Shown: one piece after another, positions 11,653 to 23,520 of the stretch
Layout: each line of letters begins with the position of its first letter
How positions within the stretch are numbered: position 1 is the first letter of the stretch
Assembly: GCA_021234155.1 (NCBI GenBank)
Contig: JAJEKV010000062.1
Coordinates: 534,952 to 598,951 of the forward strand
Direction of reading: 5' to 3'
DNA from: Isoetes taiwanensis
Taxonomy: Eukaryota > Streptophyta > Lycopodiopsida > Isoetales > Isoetaceae
Length of the DNA stretch: 64,000 bases
Position numbers and translations under genes: made by a program
The notes under the pieces: model-generated
Database searches by the model: none
What the model was told of the DNA's origin: nothing
The model's input: only the letters and a program-made list of their open reading frames with translations

Positions 11653-14102
11653 TTATCTAGCACTGTTTATGAGAGTAGCACTGTGTCTTTCAATTTCAAA
11701 GTGTTCCTGATTACCATTACTATAAATGTTTGACATCATCACATGGCCCGGGGCATACACAGGATCTAATTTAACAATGGCATCAAAGCATTGCTTTCCT
11801 AAATCCAGATTGCAATGCCTTTCACAAGCACTCAGTAATATCATCCATGGATATATATGACTATGGAAAACATCTGTGAGCATATCTTTAGCTTTGTGAA
11901 AGTATCCTGAACGAGCAAGAAGGTCAACCATGCAGCTAATATGATATGTATCTGCCTGTATTTCCTGATATTTACTCATGGTTTCGAAGTAACATATAGC
12001 TTCATCTACTAGTCCTGAATGATTGAACGCACAAAGAACACTAGTAACTACTTTATTATTTGGTTGGATACCATGTTTTTGCATGTTTTCAAAACAGTCT
12101 ACCGCCACCTCAGCCTCACCAAACTGGGCATATGCGGTAATTATTCCACCCCACACTAAGCTATCATGGTTTAGCAAACTGTCAAAGACCCTGCGTGCTT
12201 CCACCAAACATCCACATTGAGAATACATTTCGACAAGAGAAGATCCTACAACAATATCAGATCCTATTGCATCTTTTATGATCTGTTCATGGATGTGCCG
12301 ACCTTGCAGCATAGCACCTACAGCACCACATGCAACCAAGATGCTTGAAAATGTGAATTTGTCTGGCTTCATAAGACCATGCTGCATGTTAGAAAAGCAT
12401 CTTATTGCAAGTCTGTTTTCACCAAGCTGCACAAAACCTCCAATCATTGCATTCCATGTCACTGTGTTTTGACTGGGAAGTGTGTTGAAGACTAACTCTG
12501 CTTCTTCTAAACTCCCACATTTGGCATACATATCAATAAGAGAACTCCCAACCACGACATCAGGTTTAAGGCCATGCTCAAAAATTTGTTCGTGAATGTG
12601 CCTACCCCGCTCTATGGCATTGATGCTGCCACATGCCTTAAGGATGCTGGGAAATGTAAATTTATTCATCTTTATGCCCCTCTGCTGCATATCATCAAAA
12701 AACTGTAAAGCAAGGTAGCCTGAATCACATTGGGAATATGTTGTAAGAACTAGATTACATGACACGACATCTTGATTCAGCAATCTGCTAAAAACTCTGT
12801 AGGCTTCCTTCAAGCTTCCACATTTTGCATAAGCATCAATAAGAGTGTTTCCAACAAAATTATCAGACTGAAATCCCCTTCCAAAGATCTGGTCATGGAT
12901 ACATCTCACATGCTCTAAGGTACCTATGCTGCTACATGCTTTGAGGACATTCAGAAATGTGACTTTGGTAGGTTTAATGCCTCTTTGCTGCATGTCATCA
13001 AAGCATTTCAGGGCAAAATCACCCTTCCCATGATTGGCATACCCTGCAATCATTTCACTCCATGACACTACATCTTGATTATGCAAATTGTTAAACAGTG
13101 CAAGTGCCTCCTCAAAAGTGCCACATTTCACATACATGTCAATGAGACTGTTAGCCACAATATGTTCAGATGCTATGCCATTGTCCAGTATTTGTTCATG
13201 GAAGCATCTCGCATGCTCAATGGCAGATAAATTGCTGCATGCCTTCAATAAACCCAAAAATGTAACTTTGTTAGGCTTTATGCAATTGTTCTGCATCTCT
13301 TTGAAACAATCTACAGCAAGATGCCCCATGCCATTCTGGGCATACCCTGAAATCATTCCGCTCCAAGATATTACATCTTGAATAGGTAATTGATCAAGGA
13401 TATGCCGTGCCTCCTCCAGCATGTTGTTCCTGGCATACATATGGATGAGTGCATTTCCTACGCTAATGTCATCTTGAAATGTGCTCTCTATAACCTGCCC
13501 ATTGATAATTCTACCAAGTTCTAAAGCATTTGTACTACTGCAGACTTTCAACATACTTAAAAATGTATACTTGTCTGGATTTGAGCCCTTTCGTTGAAAA
13601 TTATGGTACAAACTAATGGCCATATCCGCTTGAAAGAGCTTAGCACAGCCTTCAATGAGTGCATTCCACGTATATAAACTTGGTTCTGAGACCTTGTTGA
13701 ATGCCTGATTTGCTTCAATCAGACTTCCACAAGTTGCATATAGACGAATGACATGGTCAATCAAGAAAGCAAGAGAATCCAGGCCATTCTGAATTATTAC
13801 TGACTGTATTCTCCTTGAAAGCTTTAGATCTTGCCGGTTATTGCACTCATAGACCATGATATAGGCCACATCTGCAGATATCCTATGATTTTCCCCTTCA
13901 TGCTGAATTTCTGCTTTCTTAACTGTATCATTTAACCATCCCCAACTCTTCAAGTCTCCAAGATGCCTACTGGCAAAGACAACCTAAATTAAAACTGTAA
14001 AAGAGTTTAACATGTAAATTCTGCTTACCTGGAAGAGGCATTAGAGTACAACACTCTGGCAGCATCACGACCACACTGCAAAAGCTTCCTTCGACTATGC
14101 AT
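11653..14102 (-). CDS. PLS-class pentatricopeptide repeat protein, 796 aa
   Basis: Predicted organellar RNA-binding protein. Exon 1 is 14102-14029 and exon 2 is 13969-11653; the intron (14028-13970, 59 bp) has GTAAGC and TTGCCAG ends. The splice keeps phase and supplies the start: MHSRRKLLQCGRDAARVLY is rich in Arg, Ser and Ala, like an organellar targeting peptide, and an in-frame TAA lies just upstream. Exon 2 alone has no Met near its 5' end. The protein then carries about 17-19 PPR units in PLS triplets (for example NSLIDMYVKCGTFEEA, DVVSWSEMIAGYANHG, GIKPTKVTFLNVLKAC). It ends in a degenerate E1-like region (LLSACERHCNLDLGKQCF...DPVYAPGHVMMSNIYS) and has no DYW deaminase domain. An RNA-editing or RNA-processing role is inferred from the class. 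Alternative acceptors exist, so the N-terminus is less sure than the rest. Confidence 0.92.
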
Positions 14103-15099
14103 CAGTGATGGACATTAAAGCAGATTATAATTGCCAAAGGGTTTTGTAGCTCTCTCTTATTTGCCTGCAGACCAAAAGGTTAATGCAATTCATAAGATCT
14201 AGGTTGGTAATATGGCTCAAGAACCGACAAGCTTAATTGGCAAATTAAAAATTAGTTGGCAAACCAAAAGATTCAAAGAGAGTTTGATATGGCGTGTCGT
14301 TAATCCTAGAAGCCAGTCAAATCTGAGAGTTCCATCCTCAAATACCTCTCTCAGCCAATAGTGGCCTATCCAGCTCATTTTGTATTGGCCAGGTTTGCTG
14401 TCATTATAAAGATTCTAGGTCACAACCTTAATTTAAGTTGCTGTTTGTAGCAAGCTTTTTTGCCTTCTCAAAGAGCCCCCCCCCAGTGAGAAATGACAGA
14501 AATCTCGATTTCCAATTTGTCGATCAATGTGTTGTTCTCAAGAAAAAAATATCACTAATATGGCTTCCCCTCCAGACACTAGATGATTTTGGTAGTAACT
14601 TAATATATGCAATATAGAAAGCATTAGCGACCTGTCTGGCAGTCCTGTTAATGTTACTTTACACAGTCCAGCATTCATGAGCATCAATAGATGTATTAGG
14701 AATCTTAGGCATCAAAAGATTCCGGAGATAGTTGGAGTCAATTGTCAAATCCCAATTGGGAAGATTGCATAGAAATGCAAACTGAGAGTAGCATTTTGTC
14801 CCATTCTTTCCAGAGTTGGTGTTTTCAGCTAAGAAACGTGTACATACATATACCGTTGGTGTTTTCAGCTATGTGCAATATACATACTAATCAAACGTTT
14901 TGTATCTAAAGACATATAGTAAGTATATATATTGGACCTCACCATGCCTCTGCCCTCTTATGCCGAAATCTCCTCTGTTCAGATGCAAATCCTCAATAGT
15001 TTCGCCTGGACAAAAAAGGATCAACTAGCAGTAAAGCAGGCTTGGGCAAACAATTGGATGGGATTGTGAGAAGAGTGAGGGAAGCTGGTGGAGCCGATG
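14103..15099. other. Non-coding, 5' flank of the PPR gene
   Basis: No coding frame. Minus-strand TCTGCAG near 14165 could be a splice acceptor of a 5'-UTR intron. The run of C at 14477-14486 is not otherwise explained. Confidence 0.35.
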
Positions 15100-16345
15100 A
15101 ACGGTGCCTTTTTTGGCTCCCAAAATCAGCGATTTTGGGAAAATCGCTTAAGCGATTTTTCAAATTTGCGAAAATCGCTTAAGCGATTTCAAAAGGGTCA
15201 CTCTCCGTCGCCGGAAAAAGGGATCACCTGGCCAGGTGGTTTTAAAAAAAAACACCTGGGTGGTTTTTCAAAAAAATTGAAAATCGCTAAGCGATTTTTC
15301 AAAATCAAACATACCTAATACCGTAGAAAAAAAAAAAAAAAAAAATCGCAAAAGCGATTTTTAAGCGATGTCTAAAAAAAAAAAAAAAAAAAATTGAAAA
15401 TCGCAAGCGATTTTGAATTCAATAAGCTTATGCGTGAAAGGTCTTGTTGAAGCGATCCACCTTAAATGCTTGCTTCCGTAGTTCTGAGTTCTCCGGCATA
15501 GTGCGGCTTGTTTGATAGGGTTTGTTAGAATGAAGCGGTTTGTTGGAATGTAGAATGTAGGTTTTTCTTGGAAATATAGGGTTTTGCTCTTCGTTGCAAG
15601 CACCTTCATTTCGCTCTCTTACATTCATCTCGGGACACTCAAAATGGCCGGACACAAAGGCATGACGGGGACACACCATCAGAAATGCGATCTCATATTA
15701 GTGAGGCAATCTTAGCCCATGCGAATCGATTCAATTTGGAGGTACAAAGCGAGATGAACGGATCAGAGCGAGAGAAGTTAGCGCTGATCAAACACGAGGC
15801 CCATTTGTTTTCTAAATTGTTTTCCAAAGGTAATTGATTCTAATACTCATTTTATCGATTCTAATACTTCCAGCGACTCGCAACCATAAATATAAAATTG
15901 CAAGTGACAATACCTTCAAAAATTAACACAAAAGAAGCTTGCAAAAATCGCTTGGGCCAAAGCTGAAACAAGTCGAGAAAATGAAGGGAAGTGCAAAGAA
16001 GTCAAGCGATTTTCCCTTTTTTCATTATATTTTTTTTTTTTCGATTTTACAAGATTCTTTTTCCTTGAAAATCGCAAAAGCGATTTCAAGTTTTATATTT
16101 TTTCGGTAGCGACCAGGGCTTGTCGCGATCGGACTCCGTCTTGTGACTCAGATGCTCGCGGCCGGGGTCAGGTGCGCCCCGTCTTGACCCGCCATCTTGG
16201 CGGGACCCGTCTTGGTCGAGATGCGATCTTGTTGAAAATCAGCTTAAAAGCGATTTCGGATTTTTTTTTCTTTCCTCCACCGCGACTACGGTTTTCGGCA
16301 GGCTTTTTTCAGCCAAAATCGGCTTAAGCGATTTGCGTATGCGAG
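15100..16345. repeat. Cluster of AATCGC...GCGATT palindromes
   Basis: At least eight short inverted repeats of the form AATCGC-(0-6 nt)-GCGATT occur here, for example AAAATCGCTTAAGCGATTTT near 15139 and 15172, AAATCGCTAAGCGATTT near 15281, AATCGCAAAAGCGATT near 15346 and 16073, and AAATCGCAAGCGATTTT near 15398. Half-sites also occur. Two A runs (15327-15346, 15375-15392) sit among them. The cluster lies directly upstream of the HUH/Rep-like gene. Confidence 0.8.
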
Positions 16346-16537
16346 GGACCCCAATTTGGGAGCCAAAAAGACCCCGAAGACGAAGGGTAGATGTATGTGA
16401 GAAAAAGAGGCAACAAAACAAAAAACAGCAAAGTTCTTGCATGTTAAACAAAATGGTAGATTATGTTGCGCAATTGTTGGAGGGGCGAGGGATAACATAG
16501 GGTTGTATTCGTATTCGTATAATTCTAATGTCAGATA

Positions 16538-17813
16538 ATGGGTTTAGGGTTGCCTATGGTCAGTCTGCTGTGGTCGATTTTGTTCCCTTTTGGTTTGGGG
16601 GCGCGTAGATGCCATGGAGCAGAGGAGGAGGAGTTCGTCGTGTTGGAGTTGGAGGTAAGTCTACTATTTAAATTTCAAGCCTGTGGCAGTTTCGACTGCA
16701 TTGTTCTTGAGGAGGAATTGTCTATTTCCTTGTGCAATTATCTTGTGCAATTGTGGTGTCAGGCCTACAACTGCGTTTGCAATTTATGTAACATGTTGAA
16801 GAGGGCAGCTAGGTGTAAGAAGCAGGCTCTTCCTCCTGAGACCAATTTTTCTTGTATAGATAATGTTTTCTGTGTGGGGAATACAAAGGGAAATAGTAAG
16901 GGCAAAGCTAAGGTGGGTGATGAGGATGAGGGCAATGGGCTGCTAGATGTGAGCCTCACTCTAGACTATGCTGGGAAGGACGTCCTGCTCCAGATGTTTA
17001 AGATACTTGTTGATTTTGTGAAGGAGACTGTTGCATAGGCTTTGGCCCTTGAGAGGGGATCCGAATTGGATCATTTGCATTGTCGGGGGGTCCTCAGAAC
17101 CAGTCTGGGAACACCAAGGTCTGTGAACTCTGCCATTAAGAAGTTCTTTGGGTGGGGATCCCAAAAGCCAGCAGGTATCCTGTTGATCTGCAAGGCTTTG
17201 AAGAACACTAGGATGCATTGCTTTGAGGGCCTCGTTGGCTATTGCCTGAAGGACTTTGGTAAGGTGCACTTCAATGTATACCTCCATAATGTGAGTGAGA
17301 AACAGATTGAGATGGGCAAAGATCTGTACCTTCTTCATGGTGCAGGTGATTTGAAAATTGTCATGGTATTGGACAATAAGAATTTGCTGCATAGAGCTCA
17401 TCGTTTTATGAAGTACCATGGGAGAAAGCAGCTTTCTGCTTTCCTTGTGTACACTATTTTGCCAAATGTTGAGGATGGGGAAGTTCATATTATCCAGCCA
17501 GTGGATCTTGCCTACAAACTGTGTGTTCATTTCAGAGTACCATGTAAAGGCAACGTGAAGAATAACATTGAATCCATCACAGGCCATGCCCAGTGATGTT
17601 CCCTGTGTTATCTTTAACATCCCTGCAGGTATCCAGCCTATTGAGCGAATGGGTAAGGCGAGGAAGAGATATTACGATGATGCATACAGTCCTGGAGATG
17701 GGGATGAGGGCTTTGTTGACATTGATGAGGAGGAGTTCAGGCCTGGGATGGAAGGGAGATCTGAGCAGCCTGATTTCATTCCTGTGGACTCCATTGATTA
17801 CACGATGGCTTGA
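16538..17813 (+). pseudogene. HUH (Rep-like) rolling-circle replicase relic
   Basis: Encodes, with interruptions, a protein with the three hallmarks of HUH replication-initiator endonucleases. DVSLTLDY (near 16950) resembles motif 1. DHLHC (near 17070) is the His-hydrophobic-His metal-binding motif 2 after an ERG run. VGYCLKD (near 17240) is motif 3, whose Tyr would attack DNA and the Lys assist. NVS and LLHRAHRFMKYHG follow, then after a frame change a Pro-Ser and Asp/Glu-rich tail (DEGFVDIDEEEF) ending at TGA 17811-17813. Breaks: TAG at 17036-17038 between motifs 1 and 2, a frameshift near 17455, and TGA near 17563. The N-terminal part (before about residue 90) shows no homology and the start is uncertain. 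No helicase domain is seen, unlike Helitrons. It may belong to a HUH transposon such as a Replitron, or to an old Rep integration. Confidence 0.65.
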
Positions 17814-18650
17814 ACTGATGGCATGTTTGCATTTCTTTCCGTTTCGTTTGTAGTTAGTTCTTCTTTTACATTTATTGCTTGTGCAAGACTGACAGGAATG
17901 AAGTGCTGTCCATGGAGGAGGATGCTTGTGCCAATGCCTTCTGTGGCCCCTCTAAAGAATGGACAACAGGAGGTCATGGAGTCACTCACCCCTCCTGACA
18001 GACCAGCTGAGCCTCCACTCCCTCAGCTCCCCTCTGTGAAGAATCTCATTTCCATTGGTCTCCCACACATCCTTTTGTGGCATCTGCACCAGCAGAGCGT
18101 GCGCATGTGGCATCTGAACTGCTGACTAGTGTTGTGAATATAAATACTCTTGCAGAGACTGTTGCAGCTTCGGTGCATCTGCTTCGGATGTAGCTGGGGC
18201 GTCTATTCCACGAGCTGGAGGAGACCATAGGAAGCATGGAATGGGATGAAGTTGCAGCGGCGGCCAGAGAGAGGCAAGCGCTGAGAAGCCACATGAACTT
18301 GGCATGGGCTTTGTTGCTGCGAGAGTTGAGGCGCATTGGCAGGTTGTTCCTGAACCATTGAACACCCCATGTACTAGATTCTCTCCTTAACAATTGCATA
18401 GGGAAATGACAGGTTGGCAAGGAGGCATGCACAGGCGTTAAACATCACTACCAATTGATTGAAACTGTTACATTATGGGATTGCAGTTCATTTCCTTTGT
18501 TCTGTCATTTTTTGTAGTTGCACTGCATTGTCTGGATGGAGCATGGTATGTCTTTGTCTACTGCATGAATTCTGTAAGATGAAAACGAAAACTTTTTTAG
18601 AGCACAGGGAAGTTGCATTCACATTTGCATGTTTGAGCACTTGCATGGGA
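17814..18650. other. Non-coding downstream of the HUH relic
   Basis: Short frames on both strands with no recognisable product. Moderately GC-rich to 18440, then AT-rich. May be the rest of the HUH element. Confidence 0.35.
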
Positions 18651-18760
18651 TTAGCCCCCTGGCATAATGGATCGCTCTTCGGGGTGTTCCATTATGCCAG
18701 GTGAAGCATCACGGGACCGATTCATGTCACTGGGGTTCAAGTCCCCATGCTTCTTCCTCT
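18651..18760 (+). other. tRNA-like hairpin with Pol III box motifs
   Basis: CCTGGCATAATGGA (18658-18671) and its exact reverse complement (18688-18701) form a 14-bp stem. TGGCATAATGG fits an A box and GGTTCAAGTCC (18734-18744) fits a B box. TGGGG-TTCAAGT-CCCCA makes a perfect T-arm, and GAAGCAT and ATGCTTC flanking it pair like an acceptor stem. The A-to-B spacing is too long for a normal tRNA, so it is a rearranged tRNA or a SINE head. Confidence 0.4.
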
Positions 18761-19261
18761 TGCATTCCTATTGCGTTTCTGTTTGTTGTGACAGACTGTT
18801 CAATTCTTGTGCTATTGTATTTATGGAACAGGATATTCTGTGGGAATTAGTAATGTGGAGTAATGTGTGTTGTTGGCATTCATGTGCATGCATTACTCGT
18901 TGAAATTCAAGTACTCTTTCATGTGATGTATGAATCCTGAGTATGTACAATGTTGACTCTTAAGAATATGGTGCAAACCATTGGATGACGTGGAAAATGG
19001 GGTTTCACTCCATCTTCTTTTTGTTTGGATGGTTGGGGTTGCTAATTGAGGCATCTCCTCTGGCATATTCCATGGTTGAAGGGCTAGGATTAGGTCGAGT
19101 ATGGATTAGGACGAACATGTTTTCACAACAAAAAGGAAAAAGGTTCTCTTGCTTCAACTCTTTTACATAGACATATCTAATTGTATATAAAACCTCACCA
19201 AATTCTTATATTTCTTATAATTTATCCATAACATTTAATAAGAAGGAAGGAATGAATGAAT

Positions 19262-19735
19262 GAATGTATCGTCCACGAAGACCAATTGGCCTACGAAATC
19301 CAAACAAAGAAAACAACAAGGATATTACTGTCAAGATTAGAAAACCCCGCCTCGAAGGGTTTTCGGTGGAAAAACCCTCGCAGTAATAGGCATGCTGACA
19401 ACTATACAAAGCTGTATAATGATGTATTAAGGTGTAGATAATGCCCTGGCCAGAGGGTGTTACTGGAAAAAAAAATTTTGAGGGCCATCAAAATGGGGTA
19501 TCGTCCACGGAGACCAATTGGCCTATAGGACCCAAATAAAGAAAACAACAAGCGTATTACTGTCAGGATTAAAAAACCCTCGCCCCGAAGGGTTTTTGGG
19601 GGAAAAACCCTGGCAGTAATAGGCATGCTGACAAACTATACAAAGATGTACAATGATGTATTAAGGTGTAGATAACGCCCTAGCCAGAGGGTGTTACTGG
19701 AAAAAAAAAATGAGGGCCATCAAAATGGCTTAACA
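19262..19735. repeat. Tandem duplication of a 235-bp unit
   Basis: Copy 1 runs about 19262-19496, copy 2 about 19497-19735. Both start TATCGTCCACG, contain AGACCAATTGGCCTA, an ACCC...GAAGGGTTTT hairpin, GTAATAGGCATGCTGACAA, GTGTAGATAA and GGGTGTTACTGGAAAAAA, and end GAGGGCCATCAAAATGG. Confidence 0.9.
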
Positions 19736-20115
19736 TCTTGCGGGAGTTTTGGGCCATAATACATCGAATCAATCTAGATCGTCCATTTTGAACCGGGTTT
19801 TCAGGGGTGTGTTATATCTGTTTTAGCCAAGATTGATCTCAACCATTGGATCGCTATAAGGGTGTTAAGATACAATTTTTTATCTTGCGAGCATGGGAGT
19901 TTTGGGCCACTTCGGATTATGATCCTCATTGAAGAAGAGGAATCAATCTAGATACATCCATTTGATAATAAAATAACCTTAGGGGTTTTATTGTTCCATA
20001 AGTAGAGGGCTCATGTTATATCTCACAAATAAACTACTGAGCCTTGAAAGATTGATCTCAACCATTGGATCGCTATAAACTTGAGGGTGTGTTAAGATAC
20101 AATTCAGATTTTTGG
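19736..20115. repeat. Imperfect duplication of a 160-220-bp unit
   Basis: CGGGAGTTTTGGGCCA, AATCAATCTAGAT, GATTGATCTCAACCATTGGA, TCGCTATAA and GTTAAGATACAATT occur twice in the same order, with the second copy longer. Together with the preceding tandem pair this is a nested local duplication zone. Confidence 0.8.
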
Positions 20116-20190
20116 CACTATTCCTAGTATTAGGACATAGCTGACCTTCATGGTCTCTATTTATTAAAGATATGATAGAAGTGAGCCCTC

Positions 20191-20219
20191 CAAAAAAAAA
20201 AAAAAAAAAAAAAAAAAAA
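20191..20219. repeat. Poly(A) run
   Basis: Twenty-nine consecutive A. It could be the tail of a retrotransposed sequence on the plus strand, but no matching source or target duplication was found. Confidence 0.7.
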
Positions 20220-20539
20220 GGTTGTGTGAGCCTAGGTTGCACATGTAGTGGCTGATCAGGCATGACTAACTGAACATAGTGTGCCCGGATATGGTCATAT
20301 TAGACACCTCTGAAGGGCATGACATTCATCCTCAATGGCTCCCTGTTGATAACATTGACAAATTATGTTCTCGTGTGCCTCCGGAGTCCATCTGTCTGTC
20401 TCAATGCGGAAGCGATGTGCCTCCATTCGAATGGAGGCTATCAATCTGTGCTTCTTCATGGGCAGATATCTACGCAGATAGCATTGAGGACCTTGTGTCA
20501 GTGTAGGATTGACCTGCTACTTGTAATGTGTCGTTTTAA

Positions 20540-21760
20540 CCTATTCCAGGGTTCCCGCATTCAAAGATTGCTAATGCAGCAAGCATCAAGGCACGTTCTA
20601 TCGCGAGAGCCACTGGACTCGTTTCTCCTTCTAACAGGCTTTGAGGCATTCTGGCCCCAGTGCCAGGACATACACAAGGTTGGGGAGATGGGCACCGCCC
20701 ATACCAACCACTTTCTGAAAGTAGATGATGTGGCGGCCCAATGCTGCCCATTGGAGGGGCAAGAAACCTGTTTCTTGCAGCAGGATCTGATAAGGAACTG
20801 TGGACTTTATCCCAAGCGTGCATGCTAAGAAAGCTTTCTGCATCTACTGGCAAGGGTTACGGGGCCCCAAACCTCAACGCATATAAGAGAATAACAGGCT
20901 CTATCAGTGCTTTGAACAAGTGTGACTGATGGGCCTTGGCATACAGCTCTGCTTTATGATTGTTGTTCTGCATGGCATACAATGCTTTCCAGTCTGCTGC
21001 GATGCGTAGTCGGATGGAAGTATCTTAGTATGTGGTCGAAGGAAACCCCACTCCCAGATACATGTCTACCTCCACATTTTACCCTTGGTAGGTGAAAGGA
21101 GGAGCTCTTAGCTGGCATGATGATGAGACAAACAACAGTTTAGTCTTGGCCATGTTGACGCGTATACTAGGGAACTGGCAAAAGGTGTCCAAGGCATCCA
21201 AATGGCGTTGCATGTCAGCTGGAGTGTAGGCTAGGTCCACATCATCATCATATATGAGCTGTCTAATTATGTGGTGTAGAAGCTGGACTCCCGCTCCCCT
21301 ATGCTCAATGAAGCAATCTTCCAACTGATCCATATACAGGCCAAAGAGCATTAGAAAGAGTGGGCATCCCTGGGGACTCCAATACTGCTGACCACAAGTT
21401 GTCCTGATGATGCCAGTCGGTTTGAGCATGCCTCATACACCTTGTATATCGCATTGAGACTGCCTAGAACTATCCCACAACTTATCCCGAGGCACAACGT
21501 CAAAAGCTTTTGCAAAATCCACAAAGCAGCAGTATAGGTCTTGTTGGCGATTCCCGCTATCCTCGACCAAGGTCCGCATAGTGAATATATTGTCAAGCCA
21601 GAATCCTGCTTGCGTAGGAGCTCGCATCTCTGCTTCCTTTGCCCATATCATCAACTGTTGCTCGAGAATGCCAGCCAATAGTTTGACAAAGAGTAAACTG
21701 ACCATGATGGTGCGATAATTGGTCGGGCACCCGCCTTGTAGATGAGAACAACCCTGCTAG
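20540..21760 (-). pseudogene. Non-LTR (LINE) reverse transcriptase fragment
   Basis: Reading 21760 to 20540, the minus strand shows reverse-transcriptase motifs in broken frames: LAGILEQQLMIWAKEAEM, then QAGFW, then CCFVDFAKAFDVVPRDKLW (RT block with the catalytic Asp), then QGCPLFLMLFGLYMD (QG.PLSP-like block), then LIYDDDVDLAY where the usual YADD is changed to YDDD. A thumb-like region follows (HLFKALIEPVILLYALRFGAP). Frames change between 21430 and 21480 and near 21070, and stops occur, so it is dead. Endonuclease sequence, 3' tail and target duplications were not found. Confidence 0.85.
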
Positions 21761-22211
21761 TGATCCGCATTGGGGAGGAGCCTTATCGTAGTGCCCTATT
21801 GAACGACGCCATTAGGGTTGCTGTAATGGATATCTGATGTCTAGTTGTAACTCATAACAAGTTTACATGCTCAGGCTTACACTTCTGTTGTGGGGCTTTG
21901 ACTTTTATGATTTGTCACCACATATGCTAGGCAACCTGTAGATTGTTTAATATTGTAGTGGCCTATATTACTAAGATGGATCTAGGTCTACAGCTGTGCA
22001 TGCATTACAATGGTGATAAACTTGCATAATGCAAAGAACTTTGCACAAAAGGATTTAATCGCGAGGCATGAAGTATGTTATCTGTTTCTAATAATGATGT
22101 TCATTTTGTTTCGATCAATAATAACTTGGAAAATACTATCTCATGTCTGTAATAGAAATGCAATAAATGAAAAACATATAGATATTTGGGATGTTTGCAA
22201 AAGATTAATAG

Positions 22212-22768
22212 TTCTCAAAAAAATTTTGGACCCATGTACACCTACATTATATATAAATATGTATTACACCAATGTATTAATACTGCATATTAAATCATTG
22301 TACATGGCATCCCACATATTAGGAAATTAAACCATTGAATAAAACCCCCTCCAGATCCCCCCCTCCCCCCAAGTTATTTTTGGTGATATTCGTACAGGGA
22401 CTTCATCAGCAGTCTTGGGTCGTTGGATGTCGTTTTCGGGCAATCTTGGCCATTGTTAGGTGCAATTCGTTTTTTCGAAAAGTTTCAGTTAACTATTAGT
22501 TAGAAAAATATAATTGTTGTGAAGATGGCATATTCGCATGTAATGCGTATATAGGTTTCCTAAGCCCTCTGGATTTGGACTGCCCGCGAATATCACCAAA
22601 AAAGAACTTTGTGGGATCTAGAGAGGGTTTTATTCAATGGTTTAATTTCCTAATATGTGGGATGCGATGTACAATGATTTAATATGCAGTATTAATACAT
22701 TGGTATAATACATAATTATATATAATGTAGGTGTACCTGGGTCCAAAAAGAATTTTGGCCCGGTTCTG
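22212..22768. repeat. Foldback element with about 190-bp arms
   Basis: 22212-22400 and the reverse complement of 22565-22768 match over most of their length: TTTTGGACCCA, GTACACCTACATTATATATA, GTATTAATACTGCATATTAA, ATTTCCTAATATGTGGGATG on the other arm, then GAATAAAACCC and TTTTTGGTGATATTCG. About 165 bp separate the arms. No target-site duplication could be fixed. Confidence 0.85.
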
Positions 22769-23520
22769 TATGACATGAGTTCCATACTTAAAAATATATT
22801 GCAATGGGAACTACAGGGGAAATGGATCATAGGATAAGAAATAATATTAATACATCAACGAACATGGGATAAGGTATGTTGTAGAACACAAGAATGTGTA
22901 AATATCCCTAGTCGAGCACACCTTCTTCTTTAGTAGGTTGCCTTGCCTCTCAGACCAATTGAAATATATTTAGAGTCGAAGGCAACTTTGTAGCAAGTAA
23001 TAAAAGGAACAAATAAAGGAAAGCAATAACACATCATGAATCCTACTCTTACATTACAAATAGACAAACACGTGTAAATAATTAAAATATATGTTAACAT
23101 ATACATAATAATAATAATATGTATTCAGAATACAAATTGGAATTACATTACAAGCAGACATTTCAAAACCCATCCTATAAGTAGGTTGTCCATTGGCAAC
23201 AAGCTAGCTTATTACAACTTGGAGCTTTGATCTCCTGTGGAATAAACCTTGCCCAACATGCAAATCATAACTATGCAACCATACAACTTGCAAAACTTAC
23301 TTCAAATCTTTCTTAAGTGGATGCAGATCATGAAGAGCTTGCTTGCTACATATTTATGCGAGGTGACTGGACTATATCGTCGGATCTTCAAAGAAGCTTC
23401 TTGACACCCTCGTTTCGATTAAATTATGATTGGGGCGCCTATGATTTTAAAGATGTCGAATAATGAAGTTTGCCTAAGGTTTTGATGGTATATCGAGCCT
23501 CTATCACGGTTTGGCTTAAG

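Noticed and set aside
16961-17620. 220-codon minus-strand frame opposite the HUH relic
   Set aside because: It is the shadow of the plus-strand coding sequence; its residues show no domain and the plus frame explains the conservation-like pattern.
16538-17813. Helitron RepHel gene
   Set aside because: No Pif1-type helicase motifs were found downstream and the spacing fits a shorter Rep-only protein.
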